Below, piece by piece: positions 1-10,243 of a stretch of DNA of 43,842 nt. Made by a program: the position numbers and the translations under genes. Each line of letters starts with the position of its first letter. Positions within the stretch are counted from its first letter, which is position 1. This stretch comes from an uncultured Chlamydiae bacterium (GTDB lineage Bacteria; Chlamydiota; Chlamydiia; Chlamydiales; CALBHK01), in assembly GCA_937894565.1 (NCBI GenBank), contig CALBHK010000178.1:1-43842 (forward strand), written 5' to 3'. The notes beneath the pieces were generated by a model. It searched no databases. It was not told where the DNA came from and saw only the letters and a program-made list of their open reading frames with translations.

Positions 1-2052
1 CCGATGTTTTATCAAAGTCTGACTGTAAACATCATGTCACTCGCCGGAATTATTATTGCTATCGGTGACGTTGTAGATGCTGCGGTTGTTATGACAGAAA
101 ATGCACATACTAAACTGGAAGCGGCAAACGGACAAGGGGATAGAAATGAAATTATCATCCAAGCTGCCAAAGAGATTGGGCCAAGTATCTTTGCTACTCT
201 ATTAGTGACAGTGATTGCATTTTTGCCTGTTTTCACCTTGCAAGCTCAAGAAGGACGACTTTTCTCTCCACTAGCATTTACTAAAACATACGCGGTCGCT
301 TTTGGAGCTCTTTTAGGGATCACATTAGTCCCTGCACTAATGGTCACCTTTATTCGCGGTAAAATTAGACCTGCCATGAAAAACCCGATTAATCGCTGGA
401 TGGTAGCTATTTATCGACCGCTCCTGAATTTCTGTGTGAAATTCCGTTATCTTGTTGTTGTCCTTGCGATTATAGGTTCATTAATCACTATCCCTGTTTT
501 TATGCGTCTCGGTTCTGAATTCATGCCACCTCTAGATGAGGAAACCATTTTATTCATGCCGATCACAGTTCCTGGCATTTCCATAGAGGCCGCAAAAGAA
601 CTCCTTCAACTTCAAGACAAAATTTTAAAATCTTTCCCAGAGGTAGAAAGAGTATTTGGTAAAGCAGGAAGAGCAGAAACCTCGACCGACCCTGCCCCAC
701 TTTCCATGACAGAAACGGTTGTGATGCTAAAGCCTAAATCCGAATGGCGTTCGGGGATGACCAAGGAAAAATTGGAAAAAGAAATGAATGAAGCTTTGAA
801 AATCCCAGGCGTACAAAATGCCTTTACCATGCCGATCAAAGCCCGTATTGATATGTTGACCACAGGAATTCGAACTCCTATTGGCATTAAAGTGTTTGGA
901 ACAGATCTTTTTAAAATCAATGAAATCGGCCAGGAGCTAGAAGGAATTCTCAAAATGGTGCCAGGCACGCGCAGTGTATATGCAGAACGAGAGATTGGAG
1001 GATTTTTTATCGATTTTATTCCGGATCGCGAAGCCATTGCGCGCTATGGCCTCAGGCTTATGGATGTTTTTGATGTGATTGAAACAGCCATCGGTGGTTT
1101 GGATGTTACCACCACCATTGAAGGGCGTGAGCGCTATAAAATTAATGTGCGTTATCCTCGCGATCTGCGCAATGATATTGAGAAATTACGCAATGTCCTT
1201 GTCCCTATTCCTAAGCAGCAAGGGGCGCAAGGAACTGGAATGAATGGAGAAAAACAAGGGATGAGTGGAGGAAAAGTGGCACAGGTTCCATTAGCTCTTC
1301 TCGGAAAAATTGAAGCCGTAATGGGTCCTCCCATGATCAAAGATGAAATGGCCTCTCTTAACGGCTGGGTCTATGTGGATATTGAAGGCAGGGATATTGG
1401 CGGCTACGTAGAAGAAGCGAAGGAGACAGTTAAAAAAAACCTTAAACTTCCTCAAGGTTATTATCTCAAATGGACCGGGCAATATGAATTTTTAGAGCGC
1501 ATTCAGGCGCTTATGATGTGGGTCGTTCCTCTTACGATTCTGCTTATCGCCATTATTTTGTACTTTAATTTCAAGGGAATTGCTCAAACCCTCATCGTTA
1601 TGCTTTCAGTCCCTTTTGCTGCAATCGGCGCAATCTGGCTGATGTATTCGCTAAGCTATAATACCTCTGTAGCTGTCTGGGTGGGAATGATTGCCTTATT
1701 GGGAATTGCAGCCCAAACTGCATCGATTATGATGGTTTATTTAGAGGAAGGATATGAGAAGTGGAAAATAGAGGGGAAACTAACAACTGTTGCTGAACTT
1801 GAAACAATGACCGTTGAGCACGGGACTTATAGGATTCGTCCTCTCATCATGGCAGTCGCTTTAAATATTTTTGGAATGCTACCCATTATCTGGAGCACTG
1901 GTGTTGGTTCGGATGTTGCTAAACGCATTGCAGTTCCTCTTTGGGGCGGTTTGCTCTCACTTACCTTTCTCACAATTTGCGTTATTCCTGCTATTTACGT
2001 CATTTGGCGAAGTTTTCATCTAAAAAAGAAGCCAACGCAACCAAACACTTAA
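1..2052 (+). CDS. cusA: CusA-type heavy-metal RND efflux pump, C-terminal part (5' end outside window)
   Basis: Inner-membrane pump of a tripartite Cu(I)/Ag(I) efflux system that drives metal through an outer-membrane channel using the proton gradient. The frame is open from base 1, so the N-terminal third lies upstream of the window. About 682 residues are visible. The first helix carries the proton-relay Asp in GDVVDAAVVM (about residue 25). The three methionines of the CusA metal site are present: M185 (LFMP), M235 (APLSM) and M284 (RIDML). Their spacing, 50 and 49 residues, matches E. coli CusA M573/M623/M672. The C-terminal membrane bundle and a DNA-coded KKKP tail follow. It heads the long + strand operon; cusB-like and possibly other genes are expected upstream. 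The family and metal class are clear; silver versus copper preference cannot be told. Confidence 0.95.
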   Translation, partial: PMFYQSLTVNIMSLAGIIIAIGDVVDAAVVMTENAHTKLEAANGQGDRNEIIIQAAKEIGPSIFATLLVTVIAFLPVFTLQAQEGRLFSPLAFTKTYAVAFGALLGITLVPALMVTFIRGKIRPAMKNPINRWMVAIYRPLLNFCVKFRYLVVVLAIIGSLITIPVFMRLGSEFMPPLDEETILFMPITVPGISIEAAKELLQLQDKILKSFPEVERVFGKAGRAETSTDPAPLSMTETVVMLKPKSEWRSGMTKEKLEKEMNEALKIPGVQNAFTMPIKARIDMLTTGIRTPIGIKVFGTDLFKINEIGQELEGILKMVPGTRSVYAEREIGGFFIDFIPDREAIARYGLRLMDVFDVIETAIGGLDVTTTIEGRERYKINVRYPRDLRNDIEKLRNVLVPIPKQQGAQGTGMNGEKQGMSGGKVAQVPLALLGKIEAVMGPPMIKDEMASLNGWVYVDIEGRDIGGYVEEAKETVKKNLKLPQGYYLKWTGQYEFLERIQALMMWVVPLTILLIAIILYFNFKGIAQTLIVMLSVPFAAIGAIWLMYSLSYNTSVAVWVGMIALLGIAAQTASIMMVYLEEGYEKWKIEGKLTTVAELETMTVEHGTYRIRPLIMAVALNIFGMLPIIWSTGVGSDVAKRIAVPLWGGLLSLTFLTICVIPAIYVIWRSFHLKKKPTQPNT

Positions 2053-2062
2053 GGAGATGAAA

Positions 2063-4771
2063 GTGGAACCGAAAAAAATAAATACATGGTGGAATCAATC
2101 TTCTGAAGAAATTTGCCGCAATCTTAAAACAGATCTTCACCGAGGATTATCTAGAGAAGAAGCAGAGAAACGACTGCAAGAATTTGGGCCTAACCAACTG
2201 CCCGAACAAAAAAGGGTTTCTCCTCTTACATTGCTTATCAACCAATTCTCAAGTTTCATTGTTTGGACTTTAATAGCTGCTGCCTTTATCGCTGGCTTCT
2301 TAGGCGAATGGGTGGATGCGACAGCAATTGGTGTGATTGTCGTTCTTAACGGACTCCTTGGTTTTTTTCAAGAATTTCGAGCTGATAAATCTCTTGCTGC
2401 TTTGCGCAAGATGGCCACTCTAACTTCTAAAGTCATTCGAAACGGAGAATTGCAAACGCTCCCTTCTGAAAAAATTGTCCCCGGAGATCTCGTTTTGATT
2501 GAGGCAGGTGATCGAATTCCTGCAGATGGGAGAATCATTCAATCAATTGAGTTGTCAACACAGGAAGCAGCTTTAACCGGTGAGTCCATGCCGATTCATA
2601 AAATTGCAGACCCATTAGAGAAACCAGATCTTTCAGTTGGCGACAAGAAAAACATGGGATTTCTCGGAACGGTTGCTGTCAGTGGAAAAGGCTACATGAT
2701 TGTCACAGAAACCGGCCTTCAAACAGAACTTGGCAAAATTGCTTCGCTTTTACAGGGGGGAAGAGAAGAACAGACACCTCTTCAAATTCGACTAGAAGAG
2801 TTGGGACATCGTTTAGTGTGGATTTGCTTGGGAGTCGTGGCTTTAGTTTTTGCATTAGGTTTCTTTCGAGGGCAACCCTTGGTTGAAAATCTCCTTATTT
2901 CCATCAGTCTTGCTGTTGCCGCCATTCCGGAAGGCCTTCCTGCTATTGTGACAATAGCCTTATCCATTGGCGTTCGTAAAATGGCAAAGCGCAATGCACT
3001 AGTTCGTAGGCTCCCCTCTGTTGAAACATTAGGATGTACGAGTGTTATTTGTACGGATAAAACAGGAACCCTAACGCAAAATGAAATGATGGTTAGATCG
3101 ATTTGGGTAAATGGTTCATTTGTGGATGTAATGGGAGTGGGATATAACCCTGAGGGTGATTTTAAAGTCAAAGACGCCAAAATTAATTTCCAGGATAATC
3201 CTGAGCTGATCATGGCTCTCAAAATCGGCACTCTATGCAACAGTGCGGAGCTGCATCAAAATCCTGAAAAAGGGTGGAGTATTGCTGGGGATCCAACGGA
3301 AGGGGCTCTTTTAACGGTGGCTGGAAAAGCCCAGCTTTTTAAACAAGATTTGGAGCAGAAGAACCCTATACTCGGTGAAATTCCTTTTGACTCTGAGAGA
3401 AAGAGAATGAGTATGGCAAGGCAAACAGACGAGGGCTCCATGCTTTTTACCAAAGGAGCTACTGACGTTATTCTAGCTCATACTGAGTTCATTCTTCTTA
3501 ATGGTAAGGTCGAACCTCTAACGGATGAGCGTAAAAAAAGTATTTTAGATGCAAATGCTTCTCTAGCAAGCCAGGCGCTTCGGGTACTCGCCGTAGGCTA
3601 TCGTCCTTTGCCACAAGAAGTAAAAATCGATCAATCGATTGAAGATCAACTTATTTTGGTTGGACTGATCGCTATGATGGATCCCCCAAGACCTGAAGTG
3701 AAGAAATCCATCGAAACCTGCAGAAATGCAGGGATCACCACTGTAATGATTACGGGCGATCATAAGGAAACAGCTGTTGCAGTGGCCAAGGAACTCAATT
3801 TGATGAAAGAGGGCGCCTTAGCCGTAACCGGGGCTGAACTCGAACAGATGGATGATCAACACTTAAAAGACAATGTGCGAAACATAGCCATCTATGCGCG
3901 CACTTCTGCTGCCCATAAATTAAGGATTGTCCGTGCCTGGAAATCGCTTGGAGAAGTCGTTGCCATGACTGGAGATGGCGTCAATGATGCACCTGCTATC
4001 AAAGAAGCAGATATCGGTGTGGCCATGGGCATCACAGGGACAGATGTCACAAAAGAAGCTTCCGACATGGTGATTTTAGACGATAATTTTGCTTCCATTG
4101 TTAATGCCGTTGAGGAAGGACGTGGGATTTACGATAACATTATTAAATTTGTCAATTATCTCATGTCCTCAAATATTGCCGAATTGCTTGTTATTTTTAT
4201 GGGTATGCTGCTTGGCTTTAGAGATCCATTAGGGAATCCTTTCGTTTCTCTTTCGGCTATTCAGCTTCTATGGTTGAATCTTGTCACAGATGGCTTTCCT
4301 GCAATTGCACTAGGGCTTGATCCTGTCGATCCAACTGCCATGAATCGTCCTCCAAGAAAATCTTCAGATTCCATTTTTCCTTTACGATTTGCCGTTCAAT
4401 TATTCCTGACAGGTTTTGTGATTGCGGCTGGAACTCTTGCCGCTTGTCATTTTGGTCTAAGCCAAAGTGCAGAACTGGCTCAAACAATGGCATTCACAAC
4501 CTTGGTCGTATTAGAGATTGTCAGAGTCCAAATGGTGCGATCCCAATACCATATGAGTATTTTTTCGAATCCCTATATCATCTTAGCTTTGGCTAGTTCA
4601 CTTCTACTCCATCTACTTGTAGTTTACACTCCATTCCTACAAACAATCTTCGGAACAGTCCCTCTTAATTTAACCGAATGGGGTGTGATTTTGACAGTTG
4701 CCATTGTGGTATGGGTCATCAGCACTTTCATAAATTTTTTATTCAAAAAACCACAGTTACAAAAAAGTTAA
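2063..4771 (+). CDS. Cation-transporting P-type ATPase, Ca2+/PMR1-like (P2 type)
   Basis: Large P-type ATPase predicted to move a cation (Ca2+ or Mn2+ by family) across the inner membrane. Seen, counting from the ATG at 2057: N-terminal cation-ATPase domain, actuator motif TGES (174-177), helix-4 motif PEGLP (291-295) typical of Ca-type pumps, phosphorylated Asp in DKTGT (about 334), hinge GDGVNDAP (about 639) and a C-terminal helix bundle. An ATG at 2057 is in frame but touches the AAGGAG sequence at 2051-2056. The GTG at 2063 lies 6 nt after that ribosome site and is the better start. The gene begins 10 nt after cusA. A Ca-type pump inside a copper operon is odd; its true ion is unknown, and PEGLP rather than CPC argues against Cu. 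Confidence 0.92.
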   Translation: MEPKKINTWWNQSSEEICRNLKTDLHRGLSREEAEKRLQEFGPNQLPEQKRVSPLTLLINQFSSFIVWTLIAAAFIAGFLGEWVDATAIGVIVVLNGLLGFFQEFRADKSLAALRKMATLTSKVIRNGELQTLPSEKIVPGDLVLIEAGDRIPADGRIIQSIELSTQEAALTGESMPIHKIADPLEKPDLSVGDKKNMGFLGTVAVSGKGYMIVTETGLQTELGKIASLLQGGREEQTPLQIRLEELGHRLVWICLGVVALVFALGFFRGQPLVENLLISISLAVAAIPEGLPAIVTIALSIGVRKMAKRNALVRRLPSVETLGCTSVICTDKTGTLTQNEMMVRSIWVNGSFVDVMGVGYNPEGDFKVKDAKINFQDNPELIMALKIGTLCNSAELHQNPEKGWSIAGDPTEGALLTVAGKAQLFKQDLEQKNPILGEIPFDSERKRMSMARQTDEGSMLFTKGATDVILAHTEFILLNGKVEPLTDERKKSILDANASLASQALRVLAVGYRPLPQEVKIDQSIEDQLILVGLIAMMDPPRPEVKKSIETCRNAGITTVMITGDHKETAVAVAKELNLMKEGALAVTGAELEQMDDQHLKDNVRNIAIYARTSAAHKLRIVRAWKSLGEVVAMTGDGVNDAPAIKEADIGVAMGITGTDVTKEASDMVILDDNFASIVNAVEEGRGIYDNIIKFVNYLMSSNIAELLVIFMGMLLGFRDPLGNPFVSLSAIQLLWLNLVTDGFPAIALGLDPVDPTAMNRPPRKSSDSIFPLRFAVQLFLTGFVIAAGTLAACHFGLSQSAELAQTMAFTTLVVLEIVRVQMVRSQYHMSIFSNPYIILALASSLLLHLLVVYTPFLQTIFGTVPLNLTEWGVILTVAIVVWVISTFINFLFKKPQLQKS

Positions 4772-4786
4772 TAGGAATAAGACATT

Positions 4787-7195
4787 ATGGAACAGTTTAC
4801 AGCTCTAGAATCAACTTTGGATCAGGAAGAGCTTAAAGAATCTCTTACCCCCTTAGAAATAAATAAGATCGATGCTTATTGGAGAGCTGCAAACTATCTT
4901 TCTGTGGGGCAAATTTATCTGCTAGATAATCCGCTTCTTAAAAAACCTCTCTCACTTCAACATATTAAGAGAAGGCTTTTAGGACACTGGGGAACAACAC
5001 CTGGGTTGAATTTTATTTATGCCCATCTCAACCGTCTAATCAAAGCCCATGATCTCAACATGCTCTTTTTGGCTGGTCCTGGGCATGGTGGACCAGGGGT
5101 TGTCGCTAATGTCTATCTTGAGGGCACGTACTCCGAATTCTATCCAAACATCTCTCAAGACGAAGAAGGAATGAAGAAGCTCTTCAAGCAATTTTCTTTT
5201 CCTGGGGGAATTCCTAGCCATGTCGCACCTGAAACACCCGGATCAATCAACGAAGGAGGAGAACTCGGATATGTACTCTCACATGCATATGGAGCAATAT
5301 TTGATAATCCCGATCTCATCGCGTGCTGCGTAGTCGGAGATGGAGAAGCTGAAACTGGACCGCTCGCAACGAGCTGGCATTCTAATAAATTTATCAATCC
5401 CATTCATGATGGTGCTGTACTCCCTATCCTCCATCTAAATGGCTTTAAAATTGCCAATCCTACAGTGCTTGCTCGGATTGATCGAGATGAATTAGAAGAC
5501 CTCTTCCGTGGCTATGGTTATAATCCCTATTTTGTTGCCGGATCAGATCCCGAAACTATGCATAAGCTGATGGCGGCAACACTAGATATTGTGATTGCTG
5601 AAATTAAGGAAATTCAACAGCTCGCACGTGTAAAAAATATCAGCAAACGGCCTCGCTGGCCAATGATTATTCTGCAAACGCCGAAAGGGTGGACCGGTCT
5701 TAAAGAAATTGATGGAAAGCAAGTTGAAGGTTCCTGGCGCTCACATCAGGTTCCATTTACAGACTTTGCCACTAATCCAAGTCGATTAAAACTTCTAGAA
5801 GATTGGATGAAAAGCTATCGACCAGAGGAACTCTTTGATGAACAAGGTAAGTTCAAGCCCGATCTGGCAGAGTTGGCTCCACAGGGTACTCGTCGAATGG
5901 GATCTAATCCACATGCCAATGGTGGAATTTTATTAAGAGATCTGCGCATGCCTAATTTCCGCGATTATGCTGTTTCAGTGACTAAGCCTGGAATCGTTGA
6001 AGGAGAAGCCACGCGTATCTTGGGTCGCTTTTTGCGTGATATTATGAAACTGAATATGGACAGTCGAAATTTCCGTGTGATGGGGCCTGATGAGACCGCT
6101 TCAAATCGACTAGAGGCCTTGTTTGAAGTTACTGGGCGTGCATTTGATGGAAAGATCTATTCCAGTGATGATGATTATCTTTCTCCAGATGGAAGGGTCA
6201 TGGAAATGTTAAGCGAACATATGTGCCAAGGATGGCTTGAAGGTTATCTTTTGACGGGAAGACATGGTTTGTTCTCTTGCTACGAGGCTTTTATCCATAT
6301 TATCGATTCGATGTTCAATCAACATGCAAAATGGTTGAAGACAACACGACGTATCCCTTGGCGCCGGCCGATTGCTTCATTAAACTATCTTTTAACTTCA
6401 CATGTGTGGCGTCAAGATCACAATGGATTTTCTCATCAAGACCCTGGATTTATCGACCATGTCGTGAATAAAAAAGCTGAAGTCATTCGAGTGTACCTAC
6501 CACCAGACACAAATACACTACTTTCAGTGGCTAATCACTGCCTAAAAAGCAAGAACTACGTCAATGTGATTGTCGCTGGAAAACAACCAGCCCTTCAATA
6601 TCTCACTATGGATGAAGCTGTTCAACATTGCTCTAAGGGTATTGGAATATGGAAATGGGCCAGCAATGACTTTGACAATGAACCTGATGTGGTCATGGCT
6701 TGTGCCGGTGACGTTCCTACCATGGAAACTTTAGCTGCTGTAGACTTGCTTCGACGTCATGTTCCTGATTTAAAAGTTCGTTTTATCAACGTCATCGATT
6801 TGATGGTCCTGCAACCAAAAAGCGAACATCCACATGGTCTTTCAGATCAAGAGTTCGACGAGATATTTACAACTGATAAACCGATTATTTTTGCTTTCCA
6901 TGGTTACCCTTGGCTAATTCATCGTCTGACATATAGAAGAACAAACCACCAAAATCTCCATGTTAGGGGATATAAAGAGGAAGGGACAACGACTACACCT
7001 TTTGACATGGTCGTTCTCAATGATCTCGATCGCTTCCATTTATTTGTTGATACAGTGGAAAGAGTGCCGCGGTTTTCCAAGAGGATTGCTTCTATAAGAG
7101 AATTGGCAGAAAGCAAATTGCTGGAACACAAAAATTACATTCAAGAGTTTGGCGATGATCTTCCAGAAATTCGTGACTGGAAATGGCCTTATTAA
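4787..7195 (+). CDS. xfp: Xylulose-5-phosphate/fructose-6-phosphate phosphoketolase
   Basis: Thiamine-diphosphate enzyme that splits xylulose-5-phosphate (or fructose-6-phosphate) with phosphate into acetyl phosphate and glyceraldehyde-3-phosphate (or erythrose-4-phosphate). It is cytosolic, 802 residues, full length for the family. Seen: GHGGPG near residue 99, the ThDP/metal motif GDGEAETGP starting at residue 184, NGFKIANPTVLAR, and the conserved C-terminal phosphoketolase domain with HPHGLSD. The ATG follows an AGGAA sequence. It sits 15 nt after the P-type ATPase and 11 nt before the efflux lipoprotein gene, so it is co-transcribed with metal genes. Acetate kinase at 26007 can convert its product into acetate and ATP. 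Confidence 0.96.
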   Translation: MEQFTALESTLDQEELKESLTPLEINKIDAYWRAANYLSVGQIYLLDNPLLKKPLSLQHIKRRLLGHWGTTPGLNFIYAHLNRLIKAHDLNMLFLAGPGHGGPGVVANVYLEGTYSEFYPNISQDEEGMKKLFKQFSFPGGIPSHVAPETPGSINEGGELGYVLSHAYGAIFDNPDLIACCVVGDGEAETGPLATSWHSNKFINPIHDGAVLPILHLNGFKIANPTVLARIDRDELEDLFRGYGYNPYFVAGSDPETMHKLMAATLDIVIAEIKEIQQLARVKNISKRPRWPMIILQTPKGWTGLKEIDGKQVEGSWRSHQVPFTDFATNPSRLKLLEDWMKSYRPEELFDEQGKFKPDLAELAPQGTRRMGSNPHANGGILLRDLRMPNFRDYAVSVTKPGIVEGEATRILGRFLRDIMKLNMDSRNFRVMGPDETASNRLEALFEVTGRAFDGKIYSSDDDYLSPDGRVMEMLSEHMCQGWLEGYLLTGRHGLFSCYEAFIHIIDSMFNQHAKWLKTTRRIPWRRPIASLNYLLTSHVWRQDHNGFSHQDPGFIDHVVNKKAEVIRVYLPPDTNTLLSVANHCLKSKNYVNVIVAGKQPALQYLTMDEAVQHCSKGIGIWKWASNDFDNEPDVVMACAGDVPTMETLAAVDLLRRHVPDLKVRFINVIDLMVLQPKSEHPHGLSDQEFDEIFTTDKPIIFAFHGYPWLIHRLTYRRTNHQNLHVRGYKEEGTTTTPFDMVVLNDLDRFHLFVDTVERVPRFSKRIASIRELAESKLLEHKNYIQEFGDDLPEIRDWKWPY

Positions 7196-7206
7196 AGGGA
7201 ACATTA

Positions 7207-8595
7207 ATGACTAAATTACAAGTAATCGGAATAACAACACTATCTCTTTTTATTTCAAGCTGCGCCCGTGTACCGCATGGAAGTGAAGAGCAAGTGGCAG
7301 GTATTATACAAGAACGGATTGGAAAGGAAGTTCTGTGGAATCAGACTTGTTATGAGGATCCTCGCGTAGCCAGTTATATTCAAGATCTAGTCTTTCAGCC
7401 TATAAGCATTGAATCCGTCGTTCAAATTGCACTCCTTAATAATCCGGAAGTTCAAGCTACCTTTGAAGAAATCGGTATCGCTCAGGCAGACTTAATCGAA
7501 GCAGGACTTTTTACTAATCCCGTATTTTCCGTAGAAGTACGTTATCCTCATGAAAAGAAGCTCGTGACTAATATCGAATATCTTATCACGGCGACTTTTT
7601 TAGATATTTTTCTCATTCCCTTGCGAACAAAATTAGCGTCAACAGAGCTTGAGCAAGCAAAGCTAAGAGTGGCAAATGAGATTTTAGATTTAGCTTTTGA
7701 GGTCAGACAGACCTACTATGAATTAGTCGCTGAACAACAAATGCTAAAATATACTCAAGCGATCGCTGAATTGGCAAGCATCCAAAGCGAAATCTCCTTG
7801 AGACAATACAATGTAGGCAACGTCTATCAACTTGATTTAGAAGAAACTCAAGCCATCTTCTTAGAAGCTGATTTGCAAATCACCAAATCCCAAGAAGAAA
7901 TTATTCGATTGCGGGAAAAACTCAATAGATTGCTTGGATTTAGTGAAGAAATTTGCCTTACATTTCCAGAGCAATTACAAGAAGAAATTGATTACCAAGG
8001 ATTCGATCTCTGTCAGTTAGAATCCATGGCTCTTCAGGAAAGAATAGATCTGCAAGTCGCGCGTTTTGAAATCATTCGCTTTAGTCGTATGCTGGGGCTT
8101 AAAGAGTGGTGGACCTATACTAATTTGCAATTAGGCTTAGCTGGAGAGCGTGATCCAGATGGTTCAAATTTTATTGGGCCTGGATTTGGCGGAGAAATCC
8201 CTATCTTTAATTATGGTCAAGCAGCGCGCATGCGACTTTTTGCAGAACTTAGACAAGCTCAAGATCGCTTAGCTGCTTTAGAAATTCGAGTGCTTTCAGA
8301 AGTAAGGGAAGCTCATAAACTGTTGATGAAAGATTTAAAAATTATCAATAAATATCGAGCTGGAATTATTCCTTTACAAAACAAAATCCTTGACTCCTCA
8401 GAAAAACTATACAATGTCATGGGTCTAGGTGTTGATCGTCTTTTAGAAAATAAAAAACGAGAAACTGAAACTTATCGGAACTATCTTGCTGGGCTCAGAG
8501 ATTATTGGATATCACGCGTGCAGCTTGATCATGCTTTAGGAGGTTATTTGTTTCGATTGCTTCCACAAGAATTTACCTGTGAAGGAGTCGAATAA
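7207..8595 (+). CDS. TolC/CusC-like outer-membrane efflux lipoprotein
   Basis: Outer-membrane channel component of a tripartite efflux system. The open frame reaches back to 7183, overlapping the phosphoketolase gene. The ATG at 7207 is preferred because it has AAAGGGA upstream and starts directly with a lipoprotein signal (MTKLQVIG..., lipobox LFISSC, lipidated Cys near residue 19). The body of about 462 residues holds two long coiled-coil outer-membrane-efflux repeats, rich in Glu, Gln, Leu and Ala. It would pair with the CusA pump at the start of the window. Its stop codon overlaps the next start by one base (TAATG). The family is clear from architecture; which pump it serves is inferred from the operon. 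Confidence 0.88.
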   Translation: MTKLQVIGITTLSLFISSCARVPHGSEEQVAGIIQERIGKEVLWNQTCYEDPRVASYIQDLVFQPISIESVVQIALLNNPEVQATFEEIGIAQADLIEAGLFTNPVFSVEVRYPHEKKLVTNIEYLITATFLDIFLIPLRTKLASTELEQAKLRVANEILDLAFEVRQTYYELVAEQQMLKYTQAIAELASIQSEISLRQYNVGNVYQLDLEETQAIFLEADLQITKSQEEIIRLREKLNRLLGFSEEICLTFPEQLQEEIDYQGFDLCQLESMALQERIDLQVARFEIIRFSRMLGLKEWWTYTNLQLGLAGERDPDGSNFIGPGFGGEIPIFNYGQAARMRLFAELRQAQDRLAALEIRVLSEVREAHKLLMKDLKIINKYRAGIIPLQNKILDSSEKLYNVMGLGVDRLLENKKRETETYRNYLAGLRDYWISRVQLDHALGGYLFRLLPQEFTCEGVE

Positions 8596-10241
8596 TGAGA
8601 AAACTACTTACTCTTTTAAGCATCTATATGACCTGTTCTCTAAGTGGCCAAGATCACCATACGCATGACCAAATGAATATGCCAAAAGATCACTCCATGC
8701 AGGATATGCCTATGAAAGACCATAAGCAAATGATGCAGCAAAATCAAATGGAACAAGATGGAAAAAATGATCAGAATCACCGAGAAGACACAAAAAGCAA
8801 AGACCAACCAAATAAAGGAAGCTTGAAATATCCTTCTGTTATCACTCCAAACGTGGGGTCTCTTCCCTGGAAAATGGATGGCGATGTAAAGGTTTTTCAT
8901 CTTATCGCTGAGCCAATCAGACGAGAATTTGCTCCAGGTTTTTGGGTCAATTGTTGGGGCTATAATGGATCAAGTCCCGGTCCTACGATAGAAGCTGTTG
9001 AAGGGGATCGGGTCAGAATTCTTGTAACCAATAAACTTAACGAACCAACATCCGTTCACTGGCATGGAATTATTTTACCTAATGGAATGGATGGAGTAGC
9101 AGGTTTGAACCAAAGGGCCATTCCACCAGGTGAAACATTTAAATATGAATTTACTCTCAAACAAAATGGGACCTTTATGTACCACTCTCATTCAGATGAA
9201 ATGGTACAAATTGGACTTGGCATGGAAGGTTTTTTTATTATCCATCCACGTGATGGCGATAATCCACCTATTGATCGCGACTTTGCAATCTTTTTACATG
9301 AATGGCGTGTTCCCATGGGAGCTAAAACACCCATTCCATTTGAAATGCTCGATTTTAATTTATTTACTTTCAACAGCGTTCTATACCCCACTACTGAGTC
9401 ATTAGTTGTCAAAACAGGTGATCGTGTACGCATTCGTTTCGGAAATGTCATGATGAGCACTCATCCCATTCATATTCATGGTCATGAATTCTTAGTAACA
9501 AGAAAAGGAGGCAAAAGGCTTCCACCTGCTGCTCAATCTAGCGAAGTTACAGTGCTTGTTGCTCCTGGCGAAACACGAGATATTGAATTCATTGCAGATA
9601 ATCCTGGAGACTGGGCTCTCCATTGCCATAAATCCCATCATGTAATGAATCAAATGCAACATGATCTTCCAAATTTAACAGGAATAAAAAAACAAGGGAT
9701 AGAAGAGCGAATTAAACAATTTTTTCCTGATTTCATGGGGCTAATGAATATCAACGGGATGAGCGATATGTTTGAAATGTATGGAACTAGCGAAATGATG
9801 GATATGGGATTTGAAATGAAATATCCTACAAATCTCTCGCCCATTGGCAGCCCAGGTCCTTTTGGTGTTATTGAAATGGGGGGCATGTTTACCATTTTCA
9901 AAGTCAGGGATAATCTAACCAGCTATGCCGACCCAGGTTGGTACCAGCATCCACCAGGAACAGTTGCAGAGGCTGTGAATATGAACGATATGCAATACAA
10001 TATGAATGGAATGGAACATAGTAATATGCAGAAGCCTCATAATATGAATACTGTTAGCTGGTTTAGTCGAGAAGAGGATCAAAAAGAAAGCCATGGTCAA
10101 GAAAATATAAATTGGATGCAGAGTAAACCCGAAGATAGCATGGGTGGACATATGCAACATGGGGCAGATAGTATGAAAGGCATGTCGTATGATATGCCCA
10201 ATACAAATGAAACGAATCAAATGAAGCACATGGGGCATTAA
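8595..10241 (+). CDS. Met/His-rich multicopper oxidase, exported
   Basis: Copper oxidase predicted to oxidise Cu(I) in the periplasm to the less toxic Cu(II), or to act as a laccase. Seen in 548 residues: signal peptide (about 1-18); a Met/His/Asp/Gln-rich stretch (20-75); copper motifs HWHG (155-158), HSHS (197-200), HPIHIHGHEF (290-299) and HCHKSHHVMNQM (343-354) with a Met as axial type-1 ligand; then a Met-rich C-terminal tail from about 440 with repeated MNMND/NMQ/MGH patterns. All ten expected copper ligands appear to be present. The four motifs fall within about 200 residues, shorter than in three-domain CueO, so the core may be two-domain. The start has GAAGGAG upstream and overlaps the lipoprotein gene stop by one base. 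Confidence 0.93.
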   Translation: MRKLLTLLSIYMTCSLSGQDHHTHDQMNMPKDHSMQDMPMKDHKQMMQQNQMEQDGKNDQNHREDTKSKDQPNKGSLKYPSVITPNVGSLPWKMDGDVKVFHLIAEPIRREFAPGFWVNCWGYNGSSPGPTIEAVEGDRVRILVTNKLNEPTSVHWHGIILPNGMDGVAGLNQRAIPPGETFKYEFTLKQNGTFMYHSHSDEMVQIGLGMEGFFIIHPRDGDNPPIDRDFAIFLHEWRVPMGAKTPIPFEMLDFNLFTFNSVLYPTTESLVVKTGDRVRIRFGNVMMSTHPIHIHGHEFLVTRKGGKRLPPAAQSSEVTVLVAPGETRDIEFIADNPGDWALHCHKSHHVMNQMQHDLPNLTGIKKQGIEERIKQFFPDFMGLMNINGMSDMFEMYGTSEMMDMGFEMKYPTNLSPIGSPGPFGVIEMGGMFTIFKVRDNLTSYADPGWYQHPPGTVAEAVNMNDMQYNMNGMEHSNMQKPHNMNTVSWFSREEDQKESHGQENINWMQSKPEDSMGGHMQHGADSMKGMSYDMPNTNETNQMKHMGH

Positions 10242-10243
10242 TA

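Noticed and set aside
9130..9405. +1 frame of 91 residues inside the multicopper oxidase
   Set aside because: The real frame carries all copper motifs; this one is a byproduct.
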